From Pictodentalium vernedei (taxonomy: Eukaryota > Mollusca > Scaphopoda > Dentaliida > Dentaliidae): a stretch of 64,000 nucleotides of DNA. The notes below the pieces were generated by a model, which saw only the letters and a program-made list of their open reading frames with translations, searched no databases and was not told the origin of the DNA. Below, piece by piece: positions 30,397-42,251 of the stretch. The translations under genes were made by a program, and so were the position numbers. Location of the stretch: assembly GCA_031216915.1 (NCBI GenBank), contig CM062296.1, positions 65,006,148-65,070,147 of the forward strand, written 5' to 3'. Numbering within the stretch: position 1 is the first letter of the stretch; each line of letters opens with the position of its first letter.

Positions 30397-32218
30397 TTGT
30401 CTATAAAACTGAATACGTCATACGTTGTAAATAGAACAATGTCTCACATCTACAAAAATCCTGGGATGGCCACAGCAGCCACCATCAAGGACAAGAAGAG
30501 AGAAGAGAGAAAGGATGAAAGGAAATCCAGAAGAGAAAGAGAGAGAGAGCAGCAAGGAGAACTTCTACTGGTAAGTTGAATGGACTTATTGATAATCAAG
30601 CTAGGGAGACCACTAGTCTAGAGGCAGAGATTGCCAGTCTTAACAATACTGTTAGCTCCCTAATTGCACAGTTGGCAGGTCTTAGGGACGACATCAAAGC
30701 CAAGGATGCACAGATAGCTAGGCTCACTCTAGCCTCAGCCACAGCAGCCAGGCATGATGTGCCGAGCAGCATGCCTGATGCTGCCTCGGAAGTCATTCCA
30801 CTCTCTCCTGGCTCTCCTCCCAGGGAGATCCAGGTTGTGGTGGATGTTCACCCACTCCACTCCCCACTCTCAGATAAGGATAATAACACCGTAGTATCGA
30901 ATACAAATGACCACGACACCATAGATACCATAGAGCAAAGCTGTATAGCTTAAGAATCCAGCAACTCAGCAACCCCAGCAATCTCCGCATCTGAAGAGGG
31001 CAGAAGCCCAAGATCTTATGCAGAGGTCGCTAGGGCTACTGGAGAGAAAACAACTAAAAGAAACCTCTCTCCAGTGGATCCGAAGGACCCTCTCAATACC
31101 AGAAGCTTCAATCCTGACAAGCCACTGTCGGAACTATTCAGTTCTGGTAACAGCCTGGAAGATCATAATGAGAACAGCCTACCTGATAGGAGACCCTCCT
31201 CCAACAAGGACACCGAAAGTAGAATTTACACCCATAGTAAAACTCCTCAAAAAAAGGAAACAAAAAAGGGACAACACAGACTCAGACACAGAGCCTACAG
31301 TAGATCATGAACGAGGAGGGCTTCAACACCATGACTGAACGGAAAGTCAAGAGGTGCAGGAGCTTCCTTCCTCGCCCGTGCTCTTCTGGCTCTGCCTCAG
31401 TTCCAGACCATATTAATATTAATACCAATAGCGCCTCAAACACAGCAGTTAAGGCACCAGGCCAGCCGACTCCTTCAAATCCCAGACAAACACCACTGCC
31501 AGCCCCGATAATGGAGCTAGATTTCTCTGCTGCGGTCAAAAGGACAGCAGATCGCGAGCCAACCAAAACCAATAGACAAGGGAAAGCGACTCCCACCCCC
31601 CCCCCCCCCCTTGTAAAAAAGATAATACCACTCACGATTGTCGTTACCCGGGTTCACCCAGAAACCCCCAAGGAAGCCATATCAAGGGGTTTGCCAAACT
31701 GCGAATTGGAGAGGTTCACCTCAAGAGCCACGGGCAAATGCACGTGGAGATTGAAGGTGAACTGCCCTAGCAACAACATAAAACAAAAATTAACCGCTAA
31801 TGGAGTGACCATCAATGGCAGAAAACATGTGGTGGAGGAGTACAGAACTACCCCTCCACCAATCTAGTGCAACAAATGCCAAAAATGTGTGCACATAGTG
31901 ACTAAGTGCAGGGGAAATCTGACCTGACCCCCCCCAAACTGCAAAGGGGAGCACATCAGCAACTACCGCGGTTGCCCCCACTTCAAAAAGGTGAAACAAA
32001 ACATAGAACTAAAAAACTTGAATCTTGAAAATCTCGACAGCGCCTCTTCCCCTCACACAATCTGCTCATTAGTTGCGGGAGCACTGTTTTCCGTACTAAA
32101 CAGACATGTCAGTACAAATCTGTCTGACATCTGTCAAGATGTTAGCCGGTCAGCGTCCCGGCTTTTCAAAACCCAAATATCAGAATCTCTAATTAAAGCC
32201 GCAATCAACACCCAATAA
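30397..32218 (+). pseudogene. Jockey-like LINE ORF1 (gag-like, zinc-knuckle), broken
   Basis: A basic start (about 30439) runs into a frame with a coiled-coil-like stretch rich in regularly spaced Leu/Ile (30576-30750). A Ser/Pro-rich linker follows, then an RNA-binding-like segment (about 31620-31860; HPETPKEAISRGLP, CTWRLKVNCPS). Next are cysteine-histidine motifs: CNKCQKCVHIVTKC at 31868-31909 and CKGEHISNYRGCP at 31939-31977, the pattern preceding zinc knuckles in Jockey-group ORF1. Such proteins bind the element RNA. The frame is interrupted by a stop at 30951, frame changes near 31300, a stop at 31865 and another inside the knuckle near 31924. A run of 15 C at 31596-31610 may be a sequence-quality issue. 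Function is lost as written. Confidence 0.75.
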
Positions 32219-32268
32219 AGCCACCAATCACCTCTAATCAAACACCGCGACTAAATTACAACCCTATC

Positions 32269-34843
32269 GTGAATAAGTTACAAAGAGCCGTGTGGGACGC
32301 TAGAATCGTTAATAACAAAAAACTTCAAATGAGCCGTTATTTCGGAGATATAGACATTATCTGCATCTGCGAAAGTTGGCTTCAAACCAGCAAAAATTGT
32401 TCATTAAGTGGGTTCAGCACTATTAGGAGAGACCGACTCATCACCCAAGGTGGCGGCCTTGCTCTTTTAATAAAGCAGAACATCAAAACTAAAACCATAA
32501 AAACTAATCACCTCGATGCAGAGGCGACTGCTACTGAAATCACAGTCGACAATAAAAACATCGCGATTGTTTGTTATTATAACGACCCAAGTAAAATTGT
32601 TTCTGACAATGTCTTTGATTTCTTTACGAGGAAATACAACCACTGCATTTTCCTCGGCGACTTCAATGCCAGGAAATACAAACACTGCATTTTCCTCGGC
32701 GACTTTGGCTGAAACAAAACCAGCCCTAACGGTGAAGCCCTCCTCGAAATCACAAAAAAACATAACCTTCATGTGGTTATGAACGACAACTCAGCAACCT
32801 ATATCAGTAACAACCCCCCCCCCCCCCCCCACCACTCTCCGCAGAAATTTTAGAAAAATTAATTGGAACCTCTACCGCGACATCATCGATGTCAAACTCA
32901 CAAACTCCCCGATCCAATGTAGCGGAACTCGAAACCCAATGCGAGGGCATAGAGAAAATCATTAACACAACTCTAAACGAAATATGCCCAAAAGAAGAAG
33001 TGCACCCCTGGAGAAATACTATCTCTGGGGACACACTCTCACTAATCATAACTAAACGGAAAGCTCTTCGTGCTTTTAAAACCGAAACTGACCCCGGTAA
33101 CAAAGCTGACCTCAAAAAACATACAACCGCCTTCATGGCGAAGTCAAGGAAGTCGTCAAAGGTGAAAAACAAGCCAACTGGGAAAAGGCAACAGCCAATC
33201 TAAACGGGGGCCAGGACGCCAAAAAATTCTGGGACTCTTTCAAAATCCTAACCGGGCAAAGAAAACAAAAGCCGCAAAGCCGCAGCCAAACCTCTTAAAG
33301 GGGAAGGACAAGGCCGACACCTTTGCCGACCTCTTAAGAAAAATCGCCCGTATCAAGGTGCGGGCAATGACGACGCCGTCATAAACGCCATTGATGACTT
33401 CATAAATGAACACCCTGATATCTACCGCGACCCCAAATTCGATAACGAGCCAGAAGACGGGGATGACGATGACCTCGTCACCCCCATCACCAATGACGAA
33501 ATCATCAACGTCATAAAAAAATGAAAAAATTCGTCCTCACCCGGCGAAGACGAAGTGAGCTACAAAATTCTAAAACAAAGCCCAAATTCCCTAATCGAAA
33601 AACTAAACAAACTATACAACGCATGCCTCACCCATGGCTACTTTCCCAAATGTTGGAAAAAAGCCATCGGTGTCATGATTCCAAAACCTGACAAGGACCC
33701 CTCCGATTCAGCCAGCTACCGCCCAATCAGCCTCCCCAGCTGCATTGGTAAGACATTCGAACGAATCCTTACCAATCGGTTCGGGGGCACCTCGAAGACA
33801 ACGCTTTTTTCAATAAATGGCAAAGAGCCTATATAAACCGTAAAGAAGGCATCGAGCATGTCTGCTGACTAGTCACTCAAATGAAAAGCGCGATTGACAA
33901 TCAGCAAATAGGCGTGGCAGTCCTGTTAGACGTCGAAAAAGCTTTCGACTCGGTCTGGCACAATGGAATGCGCTATAAATTATCTAAAATGAAACTCCCC
34001 ATGAAATTGCTACTATCCTCTTTCCTAAATGACCGCGAAATCAAAGTCAGAGTAAACAACGAAATGTCTGACAGTGTCCCCCTTGAAGCAGGTACCCCCA
34101 AGGATCCGTCCTCAGCCCCCTCCTTTACATCTTCTATGTAAATGACCTCAAATTCTCCGAGGATCGTGCCCAAGTCTCCGAATTTGCAGACGATAAGGGC
34201 CTATGGGACTCTAGCAATACGGCCAATCTTCTCCAAAAACCCATGCGACGCGCTCCTGAAGACCTAGAACCATGGTGTGCCAAATGGAGAATTAAGCTGA
34301 ACGCCAACAAAACCCAACGAATCACTTTTACTCGCAAGAAAGGCAAACGCGACTTTGACCTGAAACAAATGGATAAAATCCTGCCAGAATGCAAAGAGGC
34401 GAAATTCCTCGGCATCACCATTGATCAAACACTGTCCTTTAATAAACACACCGACGATATGACGAGTAAAGCAAACAAACGCATCAATCTATTGAAAATG
34501 TTAAAGGGAACTTCCTGGGGAGCCAACCAGTCCACCCTGCTAACTGTACAAAGCCTTTGTGCGCCCAGTACTCGAATACGGGGCAATCATCCTTACCGAC
34601 CTCAATCAAACTAATATGGGAAAACTACAAAAGGTTCAAAATCACGCGCTTAGGGTGGCCATCCGCGCCCCATGGGACACACCCATCAAAACACTCCACG
34701 ACAAGGCCGATATTCCCACCATCAAAGACCGCCTAGCCTCCCTGGCCGCGAAAAATCATGACCGGTTAGCCGACAGCGAACTAATTTCCGAGCTTGGAGC
34801 CATCTGCGATAGCCGACTAAAACCCCAAAACTCCAAACCTTGA
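32269..34843 (+). pseudogene. Jockey-like LINE ORF2: endonuclease and reverse transcriptase, broken
   Basis: The first part (32269-32712) is an APE-type endonuclease: ICESWL at about 32356-32382, GGGLALL at 32449-32472 and LGDFNA at 32653-32670. The last is followed by a second partial LGDFG copy and then a stop. Reverse transcriptase begins near 33555, with VMIPKPDKD and YRPISLPSCIGKTFERIL, then LLDVEKAFDSVWHNGM (about 33926-33973). A PQGSVLSPLLY region at about 34106 lies in a shifted frame, and FADD (34179-34190) forms part of the catalytic centre. The C-terminal region has YGAIILTDLNQTNMGKLQ and VQNHALRV. At least four frame changes or stops show that it is inactive. The 17-C run at 32814-32830 coincides with one break. 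The family is Jockey superfamily by overall pattern; the clade is not certain. Confidence 0.82.
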
Positions 34844-35357
34844 GAGCCAGACAATGAATATTAACCGACTCAATTAAATCTAAAACCATGCGCAAAATAG
34901 GGAACGAGAAGGTGAACTAACAGGCAGATCAACAGCTTAACTGTGGCCTTCTACCAGAAAGGCCTGCCTTCACCGACTCAAATATAATTAAACAAGAACC
35001 GAAAACTATGCGTAATATAGGGAACGAGGTGAATTAACAGGCAGATTAACAGCTTAACTGCGGGCTTCTACCAGAAAGGGCTGCCTTCACCGACTCAACC
35101 ACTGTAATTAAAAATCGGAAACATCGAGAAAAAATTAGGAAACGAGAAGGTGAGCGAAACAGGCAGATTAACAGCTTAACTGTGGCCTTCTACCAGAAAG
35201 GGCTGCCTTCACCTACTCTACTAATATTACATCACGTTTAAATACTATTGAACTAAATATGCTCGAGAATAAATAGGGAACGAGCAGGTGAGCTAACAGG
35301 CAGATTAACAGCTTAACTGTGGCCTTCTACCAGAAAGGGCTGCCTTCACCGACTCAG
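34844..35357 (+). repeat. LINE 3' tail: four tandem units of about 120-140 bp
   Basis: Each unit contains GGGAACGAGAAGGTGA, AACAGGCAGATTAACAGC, TTAACTGTGGCCTTCTACC, AGAAAGGGCTGCCTTCACC and GACTCA, followed by a variable AT-rich spacer. GGAACGAG occurs at about 34901, 35021, 35138 and 35278. The repeats directly follow ORF2 and probably are its 3' untranslated region. Confidence 0.85.
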
Positions 35358-36612
35358 CTAAAAATTAGAACATAAGCCTATTCAAAAACTGCATTAAACA
35401 AAATGTGATATTTTTATTTTTTATACTTTACATATTCAATTGGAAACTACTTCTTCATTCTTTTTTTAAGCAGGTACACAGAAGATACGTTTTGACCAGC
35501 ACCCCAATAACCGCTATGCACACTATAACCGTCATGGAAACAGTAACCCCCATGGTTCCTAAACATCCTCCACTCCATCCCTAGAAGTGGTCGACCACTT
35601 CAAGGGAGGCGAGTGTTGGTCCTGCGTCCCGCCCCTGCCCCTTTTTGTAAGCGCATTGCGCATCTTCTGTCACATCCCAATAGGACTAAAATGCAGGCCT
35701 GCCCCAGAACCAGGGAAGTTCGGGTCTCCTTTCTGGTGGTCCCCGAAAGGGGTCGTTGTTGTTCTCTTTCAAAGACGTCCTACCAAACAGAGACAGCTTG
35801 AGGCAGATTATACTTGCCAGTGATGACCATCACTCAAAATCATCTCCGAAGTGGCAGACTATACTTGTCCGAAAACCCAGAACCACTGCACCCTCGGGGA
35901 GAGGTAGTACCTTTGTGAGAGGACCCAACCTCTCACACTGGTCCTCACCCGAGGGTTCAACCGACATCACTCAAAGAGACCATAAAGCCGCAACCGGTGA
36001 CACCTGCCGAGTACCTGAACCTGTTCCTCCTTCAACACGCCTAGACATGTGAAAACTGATCATTTACAGTCACTGAGGGTCGAAAGGGGCTTGTTCCCCA
36101 CACCGTCCCTGCGCACCTTCGGCGCGTGGAACCATTCCTTTCCACTCAATGCAACATCTAAGGCCAGCCACACTATTAATAAACACTGCCATTTAATTTA
36201 CATTATTTTTTGTTTAAAAAAAAATGTTTCAAAAACATGTAATACTCACAAAACTTGAACTTTAAAATTACATGTTGAATTTATTTTACATTAATATTAC
36301 AAGAACTAAATTGACAGATTTGCAAACCGCTCTCTTTCTCTTGGACCCCCGTCGCACGTCACCACCAAAGTTTGCGCCAAATCTTCTCTACCTCATATCA
36401 ACCAATCAATACCCTTGTCACATGTCATAGAGGTCACAGGTTAAAAGACTTCCTCACAAACATGAACAATGTAAACTCCACAAACATACCTTTAGGTCTT
36501 CTGGATCGCACTCGTTCCAATAAAGAATCACCAGCTTTGTGTTTGAGGCAAAAATGAAAATATTCAGATGTTCATGAAGTGTTTGCAGTTGTTTTTGTGT
36601 AGGGTAAATGCT
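35358..36612. other. Unassigned; GC-richer block with a nested hairpin at 35890-35956
   Basis: From 35580 to about 36130 the sequence is markedly less AT-rich than its surroundings. It holds a stem ACCCTCGGG/CCCGAGGGT enclosing TGTGAGAGG/CCTCTCACA. Overlapping frames of 60-100 residues have no recognisable domain. It could be the 5' untranslated region of another retroelement, but nothing proves it. 36200-36612 is AT-rich with no assignment. Confidence 0.35.
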
Positions 36613-36614
36613 AT

Positions 36615-36653
<39 letters not shown>
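36612..36653. repeat. (TTTA)n microsatellite
   Basis: About ten tandem copies of TATT/ATTT, uninterrupted. Confidence 0.95.
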
Positions 36654-36654
<1 letters not shown>

Positions 36655-37830
36655 AAATACTTTTAACCCTCAGAACCTTGTCGTATCGAGCAGTTTTACG
36701 GATGGATGAAGCCGAAATACCCTAAAAGTACCACCCACCAACGCCAAGTAACCGTTGAACTCTCCTTACTTAGTCTACACTTATACTAATATGAAGATAT
36801 GATGATTTGCTGTAATTGTCTAAATTTAGCGTGTTGGACTGTGTACAGACCTCTTCACTTAGAACTTCACCCTGTCACCGAGGGAAAATTCACTGAAGAA
36901 TTTGGCATGTATCTTTTTCATTAAACCAGCTAGTTCATGTTCCAAGACAAAAATCCGGAACACGCTGGATCTGATTCTTATGAGGGAAGACAGTGACTTT
37001 AATGTCTCCGATATAAAAGCTGCATGTCGACAATTTCTTCAAAACGAAATAAAAACGAGGAATTTCGCAATGTCAAATCGATCGACAGAGAAGCTTTTGA
37101 GGTGATTTATGTAATTTTGTCGATGCACTGGTCTAACGATACATTAGTAGTCGAATTTGATATTTTTTTCCACAACAAAGTATGCTGTATTTGTGACGAA
37201 CTAAGTGATGACGGTCCATCTGTACTTCCTAAAAAGAATGTCCGTTCTTTTCATATTTTCTCTGCTGTTAATATAGAAACGGTATTTAAGATAGCATTGA
37301 GGGCTCAGCCTGTGACATGTTCTCTTGAACGCATCCCGTCACATATAATCAAAGTACACTGCACTACCACTGCACCAGCTATCACTAAGTGTATCAACCT
37401 TACTGTTTTTATGAGTTCTTCCCAGATAGTTGGAAGAAAACATCTAAAATAAGGATGCTAACATAAACTGTAGTATTGGAAGTACCTATCCGAGCACGGT
37501 GTAATTCAAAAAGACACATTATGTACTCTGTTATGCAAAATGTCGACGATAACGTAAGCGCAGTGCTCGGATGTAAGTACCGATCATAATTGCAGGTAAC
37601 AGAATGATATTGTCTGGAAAGTAAAATTGGATTCAAGCTGGCTTGGAAGACAACGTTGTAGTGGAAGATAGGTAATGTGGGATAATTAGGCACGAAGATG
37701 GAAGAAACATAAAATACTAGGAAAAAGTGAAGGAGAGTGGTATGTACAAGGTAACAGAGTAACATCTATATAAAAATATAGATATATTCTGCTTAATATA
37801 AGTCATAAGTAATCAATTTATGGAAGTGAA
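36654..37830. other. Unassigned sequence
   Basis: Overlapping frames of 67-142 residues (36902-37105, 37024-37452, and 37765-37409 on the minus strand) lack recognisable motifs. Their mild length may hint at a decayed coding segment, but I cannot name it. Confidence 0.35.
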
Positions 37831-37832
37831 TA

Positions 37833-38146
37833 CAGTTAAAACTAGAAGTCCTGTCACGAATAGTGCGCTTATGTAGGTTTAATTGCGCGTTGGAATTGCG
37901 TGCAATTGCCATATCGAATGGCATCCAGAGCACAGCAGCTTCTCCTGGTTACTCATAGCAAACACATGCAATGTTTCTGCCAATGGACCTCCGGGTTAAC
38001 CGGAGGTCCATTGGCTGAAACATTGCTTGTGCGCAGACCATATGTACATGATTTGATAGCTTTAGTTGGGCCATAACGCGTACATTAACGCGCATATCAA
38101 CGTGCTATTTGTGCGCATTTCATGACAGGACTTCTAGTTTTAACTG
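37833..38146 (+). mobile_element. Tc1/mariner-type MITE, 314 bp, copy 6
   Basis: TA flanks at 37831-37832 and 38147-38148; ends CAGTTAAAACTAGAAGTCC and the complement. The central hairpin uses CCAATGGACCTCCGGGTT. Orientation as in copies 2, 4 and 5. Confidence 0.92.
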
Positions 38147-38148
38147 TA

Positions 38149-38480
38149 GTACGTATTATAGTACGGAACTAACAAGGGCCCGTAGAAGCGTGACAACATC
38201 AAGCAATATTATGACAAGGTGTTATTGAAAAGGGGTAGATAAGTCTTAAACGTTATGCCGTGACATGTTGAGCTGGAGATAGGAGAGAAAGATTCAACCA
38301 GGAGATATATACTGGAGCACCATGTACACAATAAGAAGGTTGTTGGAACCCAAGCAGATCCATGATATATATATATATAGTTCATGGAGAAGAGATTTAA
38401 AGGATCAGTTTCGGAACTGACAAAACAATTTTAAAGTATTGTATGAAGCAGGAAATTCTTGAAGTCCAAAATATTCACAA
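38149..38480. other. Unassigned sequence next to the DIRS-like remnant
   Basis: A short (TA)n tract at about 38366-38380. The downstream end of the DIRS-like element on its left side was not located. Confidence 0.35.
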
Positions 38481-38489
38481 AACTTAAAA

Positions 38490-38846
38490 TAGGCTCTCCA
38501 TTGTATTCGAAATTCTTGTGCTTCTTTCTCTAATAAGGCTAGTTGAGATTCAAGAAAAGGATCTGCCAGTTATTGTTCAAGGAAAAGTATTTATCATATA
38601 CATGAACTTCCTCCATATTTAAGCTTTTGAATGCGCATTGAAACTTTTGCTGAATTATTATTCCTTCACCCCACCTAGAAAGAAAGTCAGGAAGACGGTT
38701 ATCATATCCCTGTGATGAGCTCTGATTTCAAATTTACGCAAGGCTGCTATGAAAGCTAATTGCCTTAAACAAGACTGAAAAAGAACATTCCTAGGTGCTC
38801 GCTTATTTATAAAGGAGACAGATGTTGAGTTGTCGCAATAAACCAA
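38490..38846 (-). pseudogene. DIRS/Ngaro-like RNase H domain fragment
   Basis: The minus-strand frame begins VYCDNSTSVSFINKRAPRN and continues with LRQLAFIAAL and FEIRAHHRD. It shifts frame to give NRLPDFLSRWGEG, then a segment with NNNWQI. The DNS..v.fin, fei.a.Hi and N.l.D.LSRw pattern is characteristic of the RNase H of DIRS/Ngaro-like retroelements. It lies downstream of the reverse-transcriptase fragment at 39148, as expected for the family. One frameshift near 38700 and further breaks make it non-functional. A tyrosine recombinase domain, which would confirm the class, was not identified. Confidence 0.65.
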
Positions 38847-38863
38847 ATTCTGTTTAACTTTAT

Positions 38864-39108
38864 CCCTTTACCCAACGTAACGAGCAAAACCAGCCAGCGC
38901 TATTCACAAAAATCGCCAATTAATTTTCATTATTTTTTTCATTTTGTGTCTCAAAAACATAAGTTAAGACCTCTCTTGGGAACGAGCTCGTGGAGCTCGT
39001 TCCAAAGAGGGGTCATAATCTATGGTTTTGAGACAAAAAATGAAAAAAATTAGTTATTCAAGAATTTTTGTTAGCAAGTGTCGTCAGCTTTTCATGTTAG
39101 GTAAAGTG
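38864..39108. mobile_element. piggyBac-type MITE (subfamily 1) inside the DIRS-like element
   Basis: TTAT at 38860-38863 (mutated TTAA) and TTAA at 39109-39112. The ends are CCCTTTACCCAACGTAACG and TTAGGTAAAGTG. The palindromic core contains GGAACGAGCTCGTGGAGCTC. It separates the reverse-transcriptase and RNase H fragments. Confidence 0.82.
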
Positions 39109-39147
39109 TTAAGCTTATGCGCTCCAGTAAAATCATCTAAATAGTTC

Positions 39148-39832
39148 CTAGCTTCCACATCCTTCATTGGCAGAAATTTGGCTATAGGCTCGTTTAAGAT
39201 CTCGTTTGAACAAATGACAACCTTGACCTTTACGCTTGATAATGTCAACTAATGTATCAACGTTTAGATACTTCAAATGAATAGTCTCCCCTAAATAGGT
39301 ATCTGCAGGCTTTCTATAGTTAACGGAGGATTCCTTTGAGAAACGTATGTGCAAAATAACACACCTTTCATTCGAATCCTTCATAGGTGCAGTGTTAATC
39401 GGATTAATCTTCTTATTAGTAATAAATGGGTTAACAGAAAAAGATCCTATAATAGCCCTATAATCTAATTCTTTTTTGATATATAACAAATCTTTTTCAA
39501 ATTGTGAAACTCCTTTATGATTAGAAAACTTTACTCTAGTTTGGGGGACTGTCCCAAAATAGCCAACTGGAACGTCAAACTCAATCAAGTCACATATTAA
39601 AGTATCTGGGTACTCCTTTAACTTTTGAAGGAAAAAAATAACATTTAAGTAAGAATATACTGGGCTTCTGCAATCAAGATAACTGATATGCCCTGATTCT
39701 ACTATCTTATCGCTACCTTGTAAATAATCAACAAACTGTGCATTTACTTCACGACCGTCACTACAATTAAATTCAAAACCAGAACCCCATTGAAATTTTG
39801 ATGAATTTGAATTTTCTTCAATATTGCCATTT
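39148..39832 (-). pseudogene. DIRS/Ngaro-like reverse transcriptase, N-terminal part
   Basis: This is an open minus-strand frame of about 228 residues. From the start it reads KFQWGSGFEFN, LKEYPDTLICDLIEFDVPVG, then the fingers region NPINTAPMKDSNERCVILH and NVDTLVDIIKRKGQGCHLFK, followed by RDLKRAYSQI. The last two are the typical valine/isoleucine-rich stretch and catalytic motif A neighbourhood (K-D-LKRAY) of DIRS/Ngaro-type enzymes. The palm, including the FADD or equivalent catalytic pair, is missing: the frame stops and the TTAA MITE follows, then RNase H. A deletion therefore removed most of the enzyme. Confidence 0.72.
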
Positions 39833-40528
39833 TATTACGCATCCATTAAACTTTAAACCCTTGTATCCAACGGAATCGCCGCTATGATATAAATGATTCT
39901 TTATTCAACGGGTGAAATACAAGCCGGGACTTTTTTACCGCACAGTGTAGTTACGCTTCGAAAAGTTTCCAAATTTCGTTATACAATCATCGAGCGTCTG
40001 TCGCATAGTGTGAAAATGAAAACGTCCAAAGCAAAATAAAGTCGGTTCACAAAAAATTAGCCAAAAATGAGATAATATTAAAAAAAAAAAACAATCATTT
40101 CCAACCGGAACATTAACCCAGTCCCGTGGCCGTCTCGTTTTGTGGATCCCATTATAACTAAATTGGTCAACTTTATTTCGGTAAATCTTTGTACATCTTG
40201 ACATGCTTCGAACTTCTTTTAAAAATGTTTCTCCCAGCTGTTTTGCAAATCTGCACATATTTGTACTTATATTTTTACTAACCGTAAGAGCCACCAAATG
40301 GTTAGGCTTGAATTCACGCCTAACCATATGGTGGCTATTACTAATAGTAAACAGCGATACGAATTTCAATAAACATTGGTTCCGAAAAAGTTGTTTTGAT
40401 TTTTTATCGATCCATATGATCAGTACAGCTTCAGTCAAAACAAACTCTTCACCTTTGGGTTTTAACTTCGGAATTAAAATTTGTTTATTTAAATGAATTT
40501 TAATTCATGAGTTGTGTAATAAACACAA
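39833..40528. other. Insertion of unknown origin in the DIRS-like element; hairpin at 40288-40338
   Basis: A 167-residue minus-strand frame (40438-39935) has no recognisable domain. A hairpin of AGCCACCAAATGGTTAGGC and GCCTAACCATATGGTGGCT sits within it. The interval interrupts the order gag-like, then reverse transcriptase, so it may be a separate insertion or unrecognised element sequence. Confidence 0.35.
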
Positions 40529-40679
40529 AACGCGATGTGTTTGAATCGGTGGGTGTTTTACATAACTCGTTGGAATGGCGTAATCATATTTCGCTCGAGC
40601 CTACGGCTCTCGCGAAATATGACTACGCCATTCCAACTCGTTATGTAAAACACACACCGATTCAAACACACATTGCGTT
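40529..40679. repeat. Long palindrome (MITE-like) within the DIRS-like element
   Basis: The left arm AACGCGATGTGTTTGAATCG, then TTTTACATAACTCG and TTGGAATGGCGTAATCATAT, is mirrored by ATATGACTACGCCATTCCAA, CGTTATGTAAAAC and CGATTCAAACACACATTGCG. Total about 150 bp with a small loop (CTCGAGCCTACGGCTC). Confidence 0.75.
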
Positions 40680-41971
40680 CTGTCTATAACTTCAATAGGA
40701 GATAAAACACCAACAGATAACGTACTTGTACCTGATGAATTGTACTGAGAATAATCAGAAGTTAACTCTTCTACATCAACAACTTTAGTATCAGAAGACT
40801 GTTTATATAAAAGAACATTTCTCAGAAAAAGGTGTTATTTTTATCATCCTGATCTTCCAACCCAATAGACATCTCATAGAGATATTCATCAGCTACAACA
40901 ATATTTTCCTTTACAACTCCATTCACTAAATGAGTGTTAAAAAAGAATTAAAACCGTGAGATGCACTTACAAATAACTAGGATATAAAAAAACATCCGCT
41001 AAAGGATTTAATCCACTTGAAGTATGACAAAGTCCCAGTCATGATTAAAAGGTACAGGCTTGTGAACATTCGGGATGATTTAATATTTCTTTCCTTTAAG
41101 CCAACGTGATGCACAAATGTGTTCTACATTTCTGGATAGACATTTCGCAGCGACCTTTTTCGTGTCCTTATATAAACAGTTATTTCGTTGATAACCTGAG
41201 CAAACCCACACAGTTGGGGTATCAAAAATTGCTTTTTCCGAGTGACCAACACTTTGAAAACCAGAAAAAAAGACTTGCTTGGACAAAATTAGTCAGGATT
41301 GGTAATTCTATTACACTAGAATCGTGTGACCATTAATCGAAGCCCCATTCAATTCTCCTTAACTATTCTGAATAAAAATTAAACAATCCTTTCCTGTCAT
41401 AAATAACATAATAATATGCCATATTTTAAGGATGCTCAATCTACCATTCTTCTCAACTTTTGAAATTTTTGCTCGAGTAATAGTTTCCAGTTCGCCGGCC
41501 ATAAAATGTTGAAGATTTAAATCCTTAAATTTAATATCAGAATTGACAAATTCATATTGTAAAGTTGAGTGAGGAAGCATTTGAGGGCACTTGATCCGAT
41601 CACTGGCTTTAGCAGTAATTCCTGATTTTAATTCATGTGAATGTTTGTTTCGTGAAAAATATTTGTCAGAAACCAATGAATTAGAATCTGAATTGGAATT
41701 ATGAGAATCAATTTTTGATTTACGTCCGCATTTTTGTTTCTTTATCTAACAATCATATAGATTTTGTCCTGAAAACCACGAGAAACGGTACGTATCACAT
41801 AATGTTTTCCGATTCCGTATCATATGGACGACTCATTCTGATTCCGTATCATTTAGACGACTCGTTTCCGGTAGCGCTGCGGGCTATCATAACAGGCACG
41901 TGGATACATTCTATGTGCGTTTCAGTGGTCAACCGAACGTTATGTCCCAAATATGTTTAAAAATAATTTAA

Positions 41972-42207
41972 CCCTTTACCTAACATGAAAAGCAGACGAC
42001 ACTTGCGGAGAAAATTCTTGAATAACTAATTGTTTTCACTTTTTGTCTCAAAAACGTAGGTTATGACCACTCATTGGAACGAGCTCGTTCCAACGAGGGT
42101 TCATAACCTATGTTTTTGAGACAAAAAATGAAAAAAATGATGAAAATTAATTGAAGATTTTTTGAGAATAGCGTTGGCCGGTTTTGGCCGTTACGTTGGT
42201 AAAAGGG
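41972..42207. mobile_element. piggyBac-type MITE (subfamily 1) inside the gag-like ORF
   Basis: TTAA at 41968-41971 and 42208-42211; ends CCCTTTACCTAACATGAAAA and CGTTGGTAAAAGGG. The palindrome is centred on GGAACGAGCTCGTTCC, with a central ACG deletion compared with the other copies. The left flank has GACGACACTTGC and the right GGCCGTTACG. Confidence 0.85.
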
Positions 42208-42251
42208 TTAAGATTTAATCTGTTTAAGTGACAGAATTGTTAGATAAATGA

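Noticed and set aside
35587..36258. Protein-coding gene in the GC-richer block
   Set aside because: Overlapping frames in all registers, with no domain and no consistent start or stop.
39935..40438. 167-residue protein as a real gene
   Set aside because: No recognised domain. It spans a hairpin and lies between pieces of a decayed retroelement. I list it only as part of an unassigned insertion.
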